This document shows positions 1 through 11,203 of a stretch of 64,000 nucleotides of DNA, piece after piece. The DNA lies in NCBI GenBank assembly GCA_039707465.1, contig CM077643.1, forward strand, positions 48,020,605-48,084,604. The letters run 5' to 3'. Position numbers and translations under genes: made by a program. Position 1 is the first letter of the stretch. Every line of letters starts with the position of its first letter. A model generated the notes under the pieces. The model searched no databases and was not told the origin of the DNA. It worked only from the letters and a program-made list of their open reading frames with translations. Origin of the DNA: Rhabdophis nuchalis. Taxonomy: Eukaryota; Chordata; Lepidosauria; Squamata; Natricidae.

Positions 1-102
1 TATAAAAAATATATGAATTTTTACACTATTTAAAATCAGAATACGCTGTACATAAATATGAGTAAAACATTTTAATGCATATCATTCTTCTTGAAGTAAT
101 AA

Positions 103-231
<129 letters not shown>

Positions 232-306
232 TAAATAATGGGAAGTAAAGTCTTGCTGTAAACTTAGATATTTTATATTAATCTTTATGATAATCATTGT
301 TTGAGG

Positions 307-1422
307 TACCGTATTTTTCAGAGTATAAGATGCACCTTTTTTCCTCTAAAAAGAGGCTGAAAATCTGGGTGCGTCTTATACATCGAATGCAGCATTTTTT
401 TTTGCCTCCTGGAACCCCCACCCCCTTCAGCAAACTGGCTGTGCCTAGCCTTATGGAGGCTTCCAGAGAGCTCCTGGAGACTGGGGAGGGCAGAAATTAG
501 CCTCAAACGGGCCGTTTCCCCATCCTCCAGCAGCACTCCATAAGCCTCCATAGGGCTATGCATGCAATTTACATGACACAAAAATGGCCCGTTTTCGTAA
601 TAAATGGGCCTTTTTTTGCTCATTTTTGACCCACTCCCCAGGAGCACTCTGCAAGCCTCCCCAAGGCTAGGCATGCTTTTTATTTGGGGAAAAAAAACGA
701 CCCCATTTTCGCAGAGAAACGGGCCGGTTTGGAGAGGTTTGCAGAGTGCAAAAAGGGGTTTATTTTCCTTTGGAAAGCTCTTTAACTGTTTCTGTGCCAG
801 GAGAAACAAAATCTTAAGGTTTGTCAGCAATTTCTTTCTGCAGGACATGGATAAATACACCTGGAAACATCAACCTACCTACCTAATCTCTCTCTCTCTC
901 TCTCTCTCTCCCCCCCCCCTACTTACTGTATTTCTCTCTTTCTCTCTATCCTTCTACCTCCCTCCCTACTTACTGTATTTCTCTATTTCTCTCTATCCTT
1001 CTACCTACCTACACACACACACACTCCCCCTACCTACCTACTGCATTTCTTTCTCTCTGTCCTTCTACCTCCCTACCTACCTCCCTACCTACACACACAC
1101 ATTCTCCCCCTCCCCCTCCCTACCTACTGTATTTCTCTCCCCCTTTACCTACCTACCTACCTACACAGACCCTCCCTCCCTACTGTTATTTCTCTCTCCC
1201 TCTATTTCTCTCTATCCCTTTACCTACCTACCTATTCTCTCTCCCTCCCTCCCTACTGTATTTCTCTCTATTTATCTCTCTCTCTATCCCTTTATCTACT
1301 TACCTACCATATTTCTCTTTCTTTCTCTCCCTCTCCCTCCCTACTTTTTATTGTAATTTGCCTTTTCAAAACCTTGGTGCGTCTTATACGCCGATGTATC
1401 TTATACTCCGAAAAATACGGTA
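307..1422. mobile_element. Large MITE with TACCGTATTTTTC inverted ends and internal pyrimidine microsatellite
   Basis: The ends are inverted repeats: TACCGTATTTTTCAGAGTAT at 307 and ATACTCCGAAAAATACGGTA ending at 1422. They are followed inward by 'agatgcacc' and 'ggtgcgtctta' segments. The ends carry TA, consistent with a TA-targeting DNA transposon. The interior (to about 850) is non-coding, and about 870-1345 is a C/T-only array of TACC and TCTC units. There is no transposase, so the element is non-autonomous. A second copy lies at 30,791-31,770. It sits in a PSMA3 intron. Confidence 0.8.
870..1345. repeat. Compound (TACC)n/(TCTC)n pyrimidine microsatellite
   Basis: About 475 bp is almost purely pyrimidine on the + strand, built of interleaved CTAC, CTCT and CTCC units with recurring 'actgtattt' spacers. 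It lies inside the MITE at 307-1422. The same kind of array occupies the same place in the second MITE copy, so it belongs to the element. Confidence 0.85.
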
Positions 1423-1530
1423 TACAACTGACACAATGTTTAAAGAAAATATTGCTGAATTGAATTTCATTTTCCAATTATAAAGTGTTCTTCTTTGTGT
1501 TCCAATTATACACTGTTTTCTTATTCACAG

Positions 1531-1595
1531 TAACAAAAGGAAAACATGAAATTGTGCCCAAAGATGTTAAAGAAGAAGCAGAAAAATATGCTAAG
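1531..1595 (+). CDS. PSMA3: PSMA3 penultimate coding exon
   Basis: The acceptor is TTATTCACAG and the donor GTAACG. The translation is (I)TKGKHEIVPKDVKEEAEKYAK, the helix-rich alpha-7 segment before the acidic tail. The 65 nt run from phase 1 to phase 0 and join both neighbouring exons in frame. The preceding intron contains a 1.1-kb MITE (307-1422). Confidence 0.95.
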
Positions 1596-2199
1596 GTAAC
1601 GTTGGAGCAAATGAACATGGCTTTTAAATTCATACCATTCCAGATATTTTCCCATGATTGTCAAGATATTTTCAAATAGTTCAGGAATCAAAATTAATTA
1701 CGCAGTTAATGATGAAAAGATTTAAATACTGCTCAGATCCCAAGACTCAGTAATTTATAACAATCATAAAACAGAATCCAGAACACTTCTCCATCTTAAA
1801 TAAATATTAACTCCAAAATAGAATGTGTCTATGTTCAAACAATAAAGAAACACGATAAAGATAATGCTAGGGATATTTCATGGAAAAGATATATTAAAAA
1901 AAATTAGTGCTATAACTGGGAAGATATTTTTATTAAATTTTATTTCAATCTTATGGGATAAAAAAGTATATTTCTGATGTAATGTTGACTATTATTAGAC
2001 AATGTATAAAAACACCAGAAAAAAATATAAAGTGAAAGGCTACTCTTGGATTTGTATCTACTTTAATCTAATAAATCCACATCAGATAAGTAATTTGCAT
2101 TTTGCTATCTGAAAATCTGAATATTTATTTTTATATTGCTTATTGACTTTTTAAAAAAATAAGGTGAATAATTAAGCTCTGATTTTATTTTCTTAACAG

Positions 2200-2244
2200 G
2201 AATCTTTGAAAGAAGAGGATGAATCAGATGATGAAAACATGTAA
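2200..2244 (+). CDS. PSMA3: PSMA3 last coding exon and stop
   Basis: The acceptor is TTCTTAACAG. The exon encodes ESLKEEDESDDENM and then TAA at 2242-2244. This acidic tail (EEDESDDEN) is the hallmark C-terminus of alpha-7 and in mammals carries casein kinase 2 sites. The ending closely matches the mammalian protein as remembered, so the gene appears intact at its 3' end. Confidence 0.96.
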   Translation, partial: ESLKEEDESDDENM

Positions 2245-2425
2245 CATTTTTACTTGAACTCATTTTGTAATCTGTACTACAGGCCTGCTTATGTATTTGC
2301 CATTATGTATGTGCTAGACAATATTTTAATGATCAACTTGCACTAAACCATTTTCCAATTACTTCTTTAGAGTTCTTTTTGAGTGACTGGTCCAAGAATT
2401 TATTAAAGGAAAACTAGAAAAAATG
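2245..2425 (+). other. PSMA3: PSMA3 3' UTR (approximate end)
   Basis: This sequence follows the PSMA3 stop codon. An ATTAAA polyadenylation signal variant lies at 2402-2407, so cleavage is expected around 2420-2430. No AATAAA is closer to the stop. The end point is inferred. Confidence 0.55.
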
Positions 2426-2979
2426 AGATATGATAGATTTGAATATTCCTTTACAGACAAGATTTTATTCCTACTACACATGCACATCTAGTGTTTTAAA
2501 GCATTACAAATTGTGTTTACATGATATCAAATTTAACCCAATGAGTACTACATATTTTATTAGAATCCATAGAAACGTGCAGCTTGCTATGCATTTAATT
2601 TGCTTACAGATTGTACTTGCATAACATTCTAGGCAGTGGTTTTGGCAAGTGTTAAATACAGATGGCAAAATTGGAAGCAACAGGAGATGAAAAGTTACAT
2701 CTTAACACAGACACCCGCCCAACTTACTTAACCCATCATTGTCTGGGAAAGGTCTCCAACTTTCTGGAGGGGAACCTGTCCTTTCAATCCTCAATGCTGA
2801 TACACGGGAAGTAGCATTTCAATTCACATATAATGTATTCAGGGATTTCCTGACTGCTTTTGCTGCTGTGATGAATAATACAGTCAGAAGTATTAGACAG
2901 GATATCGGTGTGATGCTTTAAAAAAATCCTGAGGTACTTATACTAATTACTAAATGAATATGACTAATATATTTTTTAT

Positions 2980-3095
2980 TATTTTTTATTTATTAAATTT
3001 ATATCCCGACCTTCTCCACAGAGGACCCAGGGCGGCGCACAGGAAATTTAAAAAACATACAAAATACAATAAATATAATTTAAAAAACTATTAAA
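2980..3095 (-). mobile_element. L2-type LINE 3'-end fragment
   Basis: The segment 'ttattaaatttatatcccga' followed by 'cagggcggcgcacagg' matches the 3' end of the longer minus-strand L2-type copies at 7318 and 34,190. Only the 3' tail is present, as expected from extreme 5' truncation. Confidence 0.65.
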
Positions 3096-3664
3096 TAATA
3101 TGAAATATTTCCCCAAGTATTATACTTTTATAGCATTTAAATGAGAATGTAAAGAAAATGTGTTAAATATATAAACTTTGCCTTCTTTAAAGTTTGTCAG
3201 TTTGTAGCTACAGAGTAGAAATAGCTTCCCCAATAGAATCATGCTTTCAGAAGGCATGCTCTCAATTATCACTTTTTAGTTGACATCTATTCTGGCATAT
3301 TAGAATATGGCAAGAGATGGGAAAACAGTATTTGCAAATTTAGATAATGGATAGTGCTATTTTCTTTCATTAAACTTTCAGTTAAAACACTGAGAAAAAA
3401 GCTCAGAAGGAAAAAAAATTAAATGTTTTATTTAGTACAGTAGTTTTACAGTGCACTTGTGTAGCACATAAAAACTTACATTCTCTTTTTAAAAGTTTCC
3501 AGGACTTTTGTAACAGATTTTAGTTGTATTATATAGTTGCTGGCTGTTCAAGTACTCTGATATACATGGCACCTTTTGCCAATACATTAATAATATGGGC
3601 CAATAAATAATTTAAATCCTTGTTAAATAATTTAAATAATTAATTTAAATCCCTTTAGTGAACC

Positions 3665-3674
3665 CATACATACA

Positions 3675-3704
<30 letters not shown>
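3665..3704. repeat. (CATA)n microsatellite
   Basis: Ten perfect tetranucleotide units of CATA/TACA lie in intergenic sequence downstream of PSMA3. Confidence 0.95.
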
Positions 3705-3705
<1 letters not shown>

Positions 3706-5341
3706 TACTGTCCTCTCTACTTGCTATGAATAGTAGTCCAAATTACCTGGTTTTGTATAGAAACTATGTTTTAACTGCTAACATCAAACTTGACTATTCA
3801 AAGCATGAGCTTGGTCAGTTAATTATTGTTTCAATAAATAATTATTTATTGAAACGGCACATATCCTACCTTAAAATAAAGTATGTATTTTGCACTTAAT
3901 TTCTATGCAGGATACACTGTCTTGTTTGCTATTGTAGGTCTCCACCCAGGGGGTAGAGTTGGAAAAAAAACCCCAACCCTTCCTTTTTGACAAAAACCTT
4001 TATGGTCCCCCTGTTCTCAGCCTGAGTAGCATCTCTATGTTGCTATATTATTAGTAGCTGTAAACTGCTATAATTGGATCTTCATGGTTAGAATTAAGCA
4101 GACAAGAATAGCTAATAGCCAAAGACTTTAGGATAAAAAAAAACCTTCCCTGTGTAGAAAAACACATTATACCCTATGATGCTTTCATAGCTAGGTTCAC
4201 AGATTATGTACATGTAGCTTTTATACTTATAAAAAATATTTCCCCCAAATAAAAGTAATTGCACAAAAACAATGGAAGGAATCCTTGGGAACAGAATTAG
4301 TTTACGTATTTGTACAAGTGACTTGTAACTTGGCTTTGTAAAAACTATACAAATCGTATAAGCCAAAATAAAAATACAGCAGCATCTTTATACAGCACCA
4401 ATATTCCAAGTTTTATCTCTCTTATAACCCCACAGAAATAGCCAATCAATATTCTCTGCTTAAGTTCATCAGTCTTAAAGGCTGTATCTCTCCATATAAA
4501 TTTACATAATTCTAGCAGAAATTTCTCATTTGTGACCTAATAAAACAGCTTAGAATTTAGAATTCCTATTGCTTCAAGCCTTGAAAGATAATGCCTTACT
4601 CTTCAGATTGAATCTGAATCATAGATGTGTTTCTATTTAAGGCTATTTCTTATTATTTCAATTTCTTATTACAATTATTACAAAATAATCAGAACCCAAT
4701 GGTGAATGGGCAAGTTATACTCATGTAGTTTGAGAGCAGTGTATCAATCAGGCAAATTCAAAGATTGGTCATCAGAAAGAAAAGAGTATGCTATTAAAAA
4801 TGGCCATGAGATGCCATTAATGCATTATATAAAGGCCACACAGGAAAAAAATGAAAGCCAAGAGCATGCATTGACTTCCCCTGGGTTTTTCTATTGGTTT
4901 TGAGATCATGAATTATTGTAAAATAGTTTGACTTAATAGAAATTTAGCAGGCAGCTTGTCTTTACTATTATCCAGACATACTGAAAGGACAATACTTAGG
5001 ATGGTACTGTGTGGAATATGTAAACCATTACAGATCAAAATGTTTGCTGTCCATAATCTGCCTAGCATGCAGTTAGATGAGGAAACATTGATTTGCTGAA
5101 GACAGGATAAGCAGGACTGGATAACAAGGATTGCAAGCATCCACATGGCTCATGACTAATTTTATTCATTTTCTTTGCCCTATTGCTACCGATTGAGAAC
5201 TAGTAAAAGTAAAGCCCTAACTGCTTGCAGGAACAAGATCAAAGTTTTTATTAGCCACTTCCACAACATGAACTAATCAAATGTATTTATAGTCAAAGAT
5301 TTGAAAGATCTATCATGAACATGTTCATATATATCCTAGGC

Positions 5342-5585
5342 CAGGAGTCTGCAAAGTTGGCTCTTTTAAGACTGGTGGACTTCAACTCCCAGAATTCCCC
5401 AGCCAGCTATGCTTGGCAACCAGTTGCCAAGTTTGGGGACCCCTCATCTAAACTTTAGTGACAGATCCTTAATTCATCAGATATATTCTAGGTAGTCCTT
5501 GACTTGATGCTAGTCCTATGCTGGCGGGGGAATTCTGGGAGTTGAAATCCACCAGTCTTAAAAGAGCCAACTTTGCAGACCCCTG
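5342..5585. mobile_element. hAT-type palindromic MITE with perfect 8-bp target duplication
   Basis: TCCTAGGC flanks the element on both sides (5334-5341 and 5586-5593). The arms are about 65-bp inverted repeats starting CAGGAGTCTGCAAAG and ending CTTTGCAGACCCCTG. An 8-bp duplication with CAGG-type ends is characteristic of the hAT superfamily. The arms include the snake-wide 'ttcaactcccagaattcc' motif. The centre (about 5408-5519) is not palindromic and matches, inverted, sequence flanking the L2-type LINE at 7318-10239. Confidence 0.85.
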
Positions 5586-6989
5586 TCCTAGGCTGTAAGG
5601 ATACAACCCATAATTACTGCTTTTGTGACTTTAAAGTACTTATTTTAGGGCTTATAAGTAGATGAAATGCATCAAGCAATGCAGTTAAGTGTTTCATCAC
5701 AAGTTATACAATGACCATGATTCCAAAAATATTTGGCATACTTAAAAGAGAAGGACATCCAACAAAACATCTCAGTCATAAAACAAGTCATTGTAACGTA
5801 TCACAGGTGTGAAGTTTTAGGAGCAAATAGTTCAAAAGTATACTTAAGAATTTGTTTCTAAAATTGAATGCTAAGTGTCAATGAGCTGTAAAACAATGTA
5901 TTATGCCCTTTTTATTCACTAAATCAGCATATTTACAACACAATATTTTATATAAGGTAAATAAATAGGAAAGGACTAAAATAGAACACTAATCCAGCAT
6001 TTCATTAACAGGACATATCTGCCATCAAATCAGTTATTTAATATGAATGTAAAGGAAAAATATCACAAATTTCAGAATTTCACTCTGAAATATTCCGGAA
6101 TCAAATTATTGTTCTATCTAGGGATGAATACTTTTATGGCTGTAGACTTAAAACATTTGGGAAAGTGGCAGCACTGTACAGGGAAGAATAGTTGGTAATT
6201 GACTATGTGTCATGCAAGCAGGATCAAGGTTTATAGTTGAATTTCTTGGGCAGGGCAAGTGTCTTTTTCTTTCCCCCAACAATTCTTTGCCACATTGTCA
6301 GTATTATGGTACTTCTTTTGCTAATTCTTTTGATTCCTATTGGGAACATCACACCAAGAAAGAATCTTCCTTGCAGTTCTGTCAACAATTAAAAGGTTAA
6401 TATAACTCAGGGGTGTCAACTGGCAGCCCATGGGCGTCACGTGTAGGCAATGCCCACTACACCTCTGCCAAGGGGAAAAGCATTGCAAACATCAAGTGAT
6501 GGCAACATAACCCATGATATAACTGATAAATAGGATGTTGCTGAACAATTGGCCTATGGAAAGGAGTAGGATGATTAGCAAGTGTTAGCAACAACAGCCA
6601 AGTAAATATTCTGGGCCCACAGTTAAATGCTGTATGATGAGTTCCGCATTTTCTGTCCAGATTCTGTAGTTTCAACAGGTAGTTGCAATTTCCTGAGGCA
6701 GCAACAGACATAAAGAGCAACATCAGGCAATCTATTGTACCCCACTATATACATTTTGGTCCTCAATTTCTACAGGCTCTACTATGGGGTTGCTGGGAGT
6801 AGATGGCCAGGATTTCTGTATTCTTTGTACTACCTCTCTAACCAGCATGGCTGCCTTACTTTGGAAAAGGCTTCCTCATCACTGATTTTCAATATTTTTA
6901 GATAATAATCAGATGTGACTTCAATGAATGAATGAAGCAGAATTGCACCAATTTACAAATAATCCTCTTAACAACAAACCCATTTTACA

Positions 6990-7310
6990 ATCATTTCAAA
7001 TTAACAGAATTGGGGCTTTATGGCTCTGCTTTACAACTGTTAATGCACTTCTATTGGGCCCCTGTGCAGTCACATGACTGTCAGGCGGGTCAGGTTTATG
7101 ACTTCTCACTGCATTCCTCAGTCATGTGTTCATAATTCTTTATGGGTTTTTTGCCTATTTCTAGAGTTTTTGGGAGTGTCCCCCCCCCCCAAAAAGCCCA
7201 TTGAAATGGATGTCTTTAATGACCATGTTATTACTTCCTCCCACAAGTGCCTCAATTTATTACTGTAACAAGGACTAATTCTCAACAGTCAAGTCAAGGA
7301 CTACCTAGAA
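6990..7310. mobile_element. MITE-like repeat of the 'guanine-cytosine-poor tAGTCCTtGACTT' family (approximate)
   Basis: The right end reads 'caagtcaaggactacct', the inverse of the family's start 'aggtagtccttgactt'. It includes a poly-C run near 7180-7192, as does the related copy near 63,480-63,880. The left boundary is unclear. Other members lie near 49,640, 51,830 and 56,510. The class of DNA element is not recognised. Confidence 0.5.
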
Positions 7311-7317
7311 TATATCT

Positions 7318-10239
7318 AATCGAATCGAATATTTGTTTGTATAACCGCGTCCTCTCCCCTAGGGGACTTGGAGCGGTGTACAGGGAGAAATTAAAACAGC
7401 ATAAAATATATACATAAATACACTAAAAACAAATTAAATTTAACTATCCCTGCACTAAAATTCCCATTCAAAATTAACAATCCCTAATCCCTGGGTAGAG
7501 ACTAACCTAGGCCGGCCAAGCAGAAAAAATGAGTTTTTAATTTCTGACGGAAGGAGCGGAGGTCCGTAGTTGTTCTAATGTCGGGGGGAAGGTCGTTCCA
7601 GAGGGCTGGGCCCGCCACAGAGAAGGCCCTTCCCCTGGGCGTCGCCCGCTGACAAAGTCTAGTGGACGGCACCCGGAGAAGTCCCTCTGTGGGAGCGAAT
7701 CGGCCGGGAGGATGTATGGGGCAGAATCCGATCCCGCAGATAGCTAGGTCCCGAGCCATGGAGCGCTTTAAAGATGAGAACTAACACCTTGAAGCGCACC
7801 CGAAAGACGACAGGTAGCCAGTGCAGCTCGCGCAAGAGCGGTGTTACATGGGTATACCTTGCGGTACCCATTATTGCTCGCGCGGCTGCATTCTGGACCA
7901 GCTGAAGTCTTCGGGTGCACCTCAAGGGGAGCCCCATGTAGAGAGAGTTACAATAGTCCAGTCGTGATGTCACGAGAGCATGAGTGACTGTGCGAAGGGC
8001 GTCCCGATCCAATAGGGGGCGCAACTGGCGAACCAGGCGAACCTGGTAAAACGCCCTCCTGGCCACGGCTGTCACTTGATCTTCCATGGACAGCCGGGCA
8101 TCCAGGAGGACACCCAAGTTGCGCACCCCATCCACTGGGGCAAGATGTTCGCCCCCAATGGCCAGCGATGGAATCAACTGGTTGAATCGGGCAGCCGGAA
8201 ACCACAGCCACTCGGTCTTGGTCGGGTTGAGCCTGAGTCCGTTTCTTCCCATCCAGATCCGTACGGCTTCCAGGCACTGGCACATCACCGCTACGGCATC
8301 GTTGGGGTGGTTTGGGGTAGATATATACAGCTGAGTATCATCAGCGTAGAGATGGTACTCTACCCCAAAACCACGGATGATCTCACCCAGCGGCTTCATA
8401 TATGTGTTAAACAGGAGAGGCGAGAGGACCGACCCCTGAGGCACCCCACATGTGAGGGGTCTCGGGGTCGACCTCTGCTCTCCTGTCAACACAAATTGCG
8501 ATCGGCCAGAGAGGTAGGAGGAGAACCACCGTAAAACGGTGCCTCCCACCCCCAACCCCCCCAGCCGATGCAATAGGATACCATGGTCGATGGTATCAAA
8601 AGCCGCCGAGAGGTCTAATAGGACCAGGATGGAGGAACAACCCCCATCTCTGGCCCTCCAGAGATCATCGACCAACGCGACCAATGCCGTCTCGGTGCTA
8701 TGCCCGGGCCAAAAGCCGGACTGGCGCAGGTCTAGATAATCAACTTCCTCCAGGTGACGGGGAAACTGTTGTGCCACCACACTCTCAACAACCTTCGCCA
8801 AAAAGGGAAGGTTGGAGACTGGACGATAGTTGGTTAAAAGAGCTGGATCCAAAGAGGGCTTCTTAAGGAGGGGCCTCACCATAGCCTCTTTTAGGGAAGC
8901 AGGCAAGGAACCCTCACTTAAGGATGCGTTGACAATCTCTTGGAGCCAGCCTCGTGTCACCTCCCAGGATGCCAGTACAAGCCAGGAGGGACACGGGTCC
9001 AATAAACATGTGGTGGCTCGCAGTCGCCCACGTAACCTGTCCATATCCTCGGAAGTAACGGAGTCAAACTCCTCCCAAACAAAATCTGTCTCGTGGCATC
9101 CCACTGAGCCATCAATGGGGGCTAACTCGTTCTGTATCTGAGCGATTTTCTCCTGCAGAAAAGTCACAAATTCCTCTGCTCTACCCTGTAGCGGGGCTTC
9201 CCGCACCCTCTGTTGAAGAAGGGAGCGGGTCACCCTAAACAGGGCGGCAGGGCGGTTTTCTGCGGATGCTATGAGGGTGGCACAATGGTGACGTTTGGCC
9301 ACTCTCAGCGCCAAAGAGAGAGGCCGCAAGGGCGCGACCCGATCCAAGGCTCCCGTGGTCGCAGTATTCCATGCGGCCACGAGGTCCTCCATCGGGGCGC
9401 AGGTCAGGGGTACAGGAAGTGGCCCAAGCGCCGTCTGGAACCCGTCAGGGTCCATCAGGCGCCTGGGGCGAAACCAAATTGGTGACTCAGGTTCCGCCTC
9501 CCCGCGGTGAGGGGCAGCGGTTGGAAAGTCGAGCCGGAGAAGTGAGTGGTCTGTCCATGACAAGGGCGTGATGACTATATCCCCTATACCCAGATCACTC
9601 TTCCATTGGCCTGAGACAAAGATGAAATCCGGTGTATGTCCACCCTCGTGAGTGGGGCCTTGAATTACTTGGGTCAGGTCCATGGCCGTCATGGAAGCCA
9701 TGAACTCCCGAGCTACCCCGGATGATTCGCCCACCGATGGCAGATTAAAGTCCCCCATGACTAAAAGTCTGGGGGTCTCAATTGCCATCGTAGCAATCAC
9801 CTCGAGGAGCTCGGGCAGGGCTGCTGTTACATAGCGGGGAGCCAGGTATACAACTAGCAAGCCCAACTGCCTCCCTAGGCCCCACTTCACACAGAGGGAC
9901 TCACAACCGGTGGTCTGTGGCACAATGGTCTCTCTCGGCTCCAGACCTTCCCTAATAATAACCGCTACCCCACCACCCCTGCCTAGGGCCCGAGGCTGAT
10001 GAAAAGCGCGGTAACCTGGTGGGCACATTTCAACGAGGGGGAGTCCTCCCTCGTGGCCCAACCAGGTCTCTGCAATTCCTACCAGGTCCGGCTCCCCCTC
10101 TGACACAAGGTCATGGATGAGGGGGGCTTTGTTGACCACGGACCTGGCATTGCAGAACATCAGCCGTAGGCCCTGGCTCTGTACTCCCTAACCACCTAGC
10201 CTGCGGGGGTTGTGGCACTTGACCGTTTGTAACCATCTG
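7318..10239 (-). mobile_element. Young L2-type LINE (CR1/L2 group), 5' truncated, near-intact ORF2
   Basis: The retroposon lies on the minus strand with its 3' end at 7318 (tail of AATCG repeats). It is flanked by a short ATATCT duplication (7312-7317 and 10,240-10,245). Its exact borders are fixed by an inverted copy of the empty site at 5398-5507. The 2.9-kb body carries an endonuclease plus reverse transcriptase frame (10,160 to 7502 with one frameshift). An in-frame stop just upstream of 10,160 shows that the 5' part is missing or eroded. Assignment to the L2 side of the CR1/L2 group is from memory of the RT motifs. Confidence 0.88.
7659..10160 (-). pseudogene. LINE ORF2: endonuclease and reverse transcriptase (833 codons, C-terminus frameshifted)
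   Basis: The frame encodes an apurinic-like endonuclease and a non-LTR reverse transcriptase used for target-primed reverse transcription. Visible endonuclease motifs are NARS near residue 4, AETWLG near 31, GDFNLP near 137, and SWTDHS near 200. Visible RT motifs are [25 protein letters not shown] and the catalytic YADDTQL. The frame ends early at 7659. The expected C-terminal sequence (LLRVPSTRL...TPRGRAFSVAGPALWNDLPP...) continues in another frame to 7502, so there is one frameshift near 7690. Compared with the copy at 34,190, about 55-60 residues are missing between endonuclease and RT, near 9310-9330. Confidence 0.88.
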
Positions 10240-10278
10240 ATATCTGATGAATTAAGGATCTGTCACTAAAGTTTAGAT

Positions 10279-10383
10279 GAGGGGTCCCCAAACTTGGCAA
10301 CTGGTTGCCAAGCATAGCTGGCTGGAGAATTCTGTGAGTTGAAGTCCAGAAGTCTTAAAAGTTGCCAAGTTTGAAGACCTCTG
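10279..10383. mobile_element. Short hAT-type MITE next to the LINE
   Basis: A palindrome of about 105 bp runs from GAGGGGTCCCCAAACTTGGC to GTTGCCAAGTTTGAAGACCTCTG. It is flanked by GTTTAGAT (10,271-10,278) and GCTTAGAT (10,384-10,391), a 7/8 match to a hAT 8-bp duplication. The centre contains the 'gagaattctgtgagttgaagtc' motif common to the other hAT MITEs in this window. Confidence 0.75.
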
Positions 10384-11063
10384 GCTTAGATAAATGCATC
10401 AAATATTAGCTGCAACTGCTAACATTCCGGCCTTGCGCCATATAAAGCCCCCTCACCAGTTCTAAAAACAGACACTACCACCCCTACCTAAAAGCGATAG
10501 ACAACCCGAGAATAAACTCCCAGTTAACAATGGACTTTCAGTGCCTCCCCCATGGTGGACTCCGCAGTTCCAAACTCGGACCACAAATTCCGATGAATTA
10601 CACAGGGAAGAGGCTTTTCTTCGCAGGACCAAGCAGGATTCCAGGAAAGTCCACCTTCCTTCAAGAGGAACTCGGGAGAACTTCCCCATCAAAGGGAGCA
10701 AAAGCTCCGCCCACCTCCCCAACGGCGCTTGCGCCAATCCGGACGTCATACTCCGCTTCCAGTCGGGTGCCCCGCCCCACCACGTAATACTGTCCGTGGC
10801 CTACGAACCAGTTTCCTTCGTAATGGTCGTCACAATCTTCGCCTCCTCCCTCGTTGCTGCCATCGCGGAAGTCGGTTGCTTTCCACCTATAAAAGCGACG
10901 TTTCTCAGGGCCTTCCTTACCGAAGCTCAGGGTGTCGTCTCTCAAAGAGGCTTCGTGGCTTCAGAGTTTAGAGGCAGCTTCCACGCAGCAGTCTTGCCTT
11001 CTTTTCCCGGCCTCCCTCCCTTCCTTCCCCCCCTCAGGTTTAAGACGTGACTGAGCGGCGCAT

Positions 11064-11072
11064 AAAATGGCG
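11064..11072 (+). promoter_or_regulatory. YY1-like site (AAAATGGCG)
   Basis: AAAATGGCG matches the YY1 initiator-type motif. Such sites in CpG-island promoters usually lie just downstream of a start site in the same orientation. It may mark an additional upstream start site. Confidence 0.5.
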
Positions 11073-11110
11073 CCGGCAAAGAGGACGGTAAAGGAAAAAA
11101 GGGCCAAAAA

Positions 11111-11120
11111 CGCATGCGCA
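11111..11120. promoter_or_regulatory. NRF1-like palindrome (CGCATGCGCA)
   Basis: CGCATGCGCA, with a preceding A, is a close match to the NRF1 palindrome typical of housekeeping CpG-island promoters. It lies 40 bp from the YY1-like site. Confidence 0.55.
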
Positions 11121-11203
11121 TCAGGAGTGCGGTTGCCTTCGTTCGTCACCGCTGTTCCCTAGTTTCCCCCCTCCCCTTTCCGTTTTCACGAAAAACCAAC
11201 AAA

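Larger units (their letters stand above)
2426..5333. other. Intergenic sequence downstream of PSMA3
   Basis: No gene is recognised here. Besides the L2-type fragment and the CATA microsatellite, one 60-codon open frame (2739-2921) has protein-like composition and is discussed as a finding. The rest is AT-rich and shows no splice or promoter signals I can support. Confidence 0.5.

Noticed and set aside
604..1356. 250-codon open frame rich in Leu/Ser/Tyr/Pro
   Set aside because: It is the translation of a C/T-only microsatellite inside a MITE, with no protein-like composition.
8076..9571. Plus-strand open frames inside the LINE
   Set aside because: They are antisense shadows of the minus-strand ORF2.
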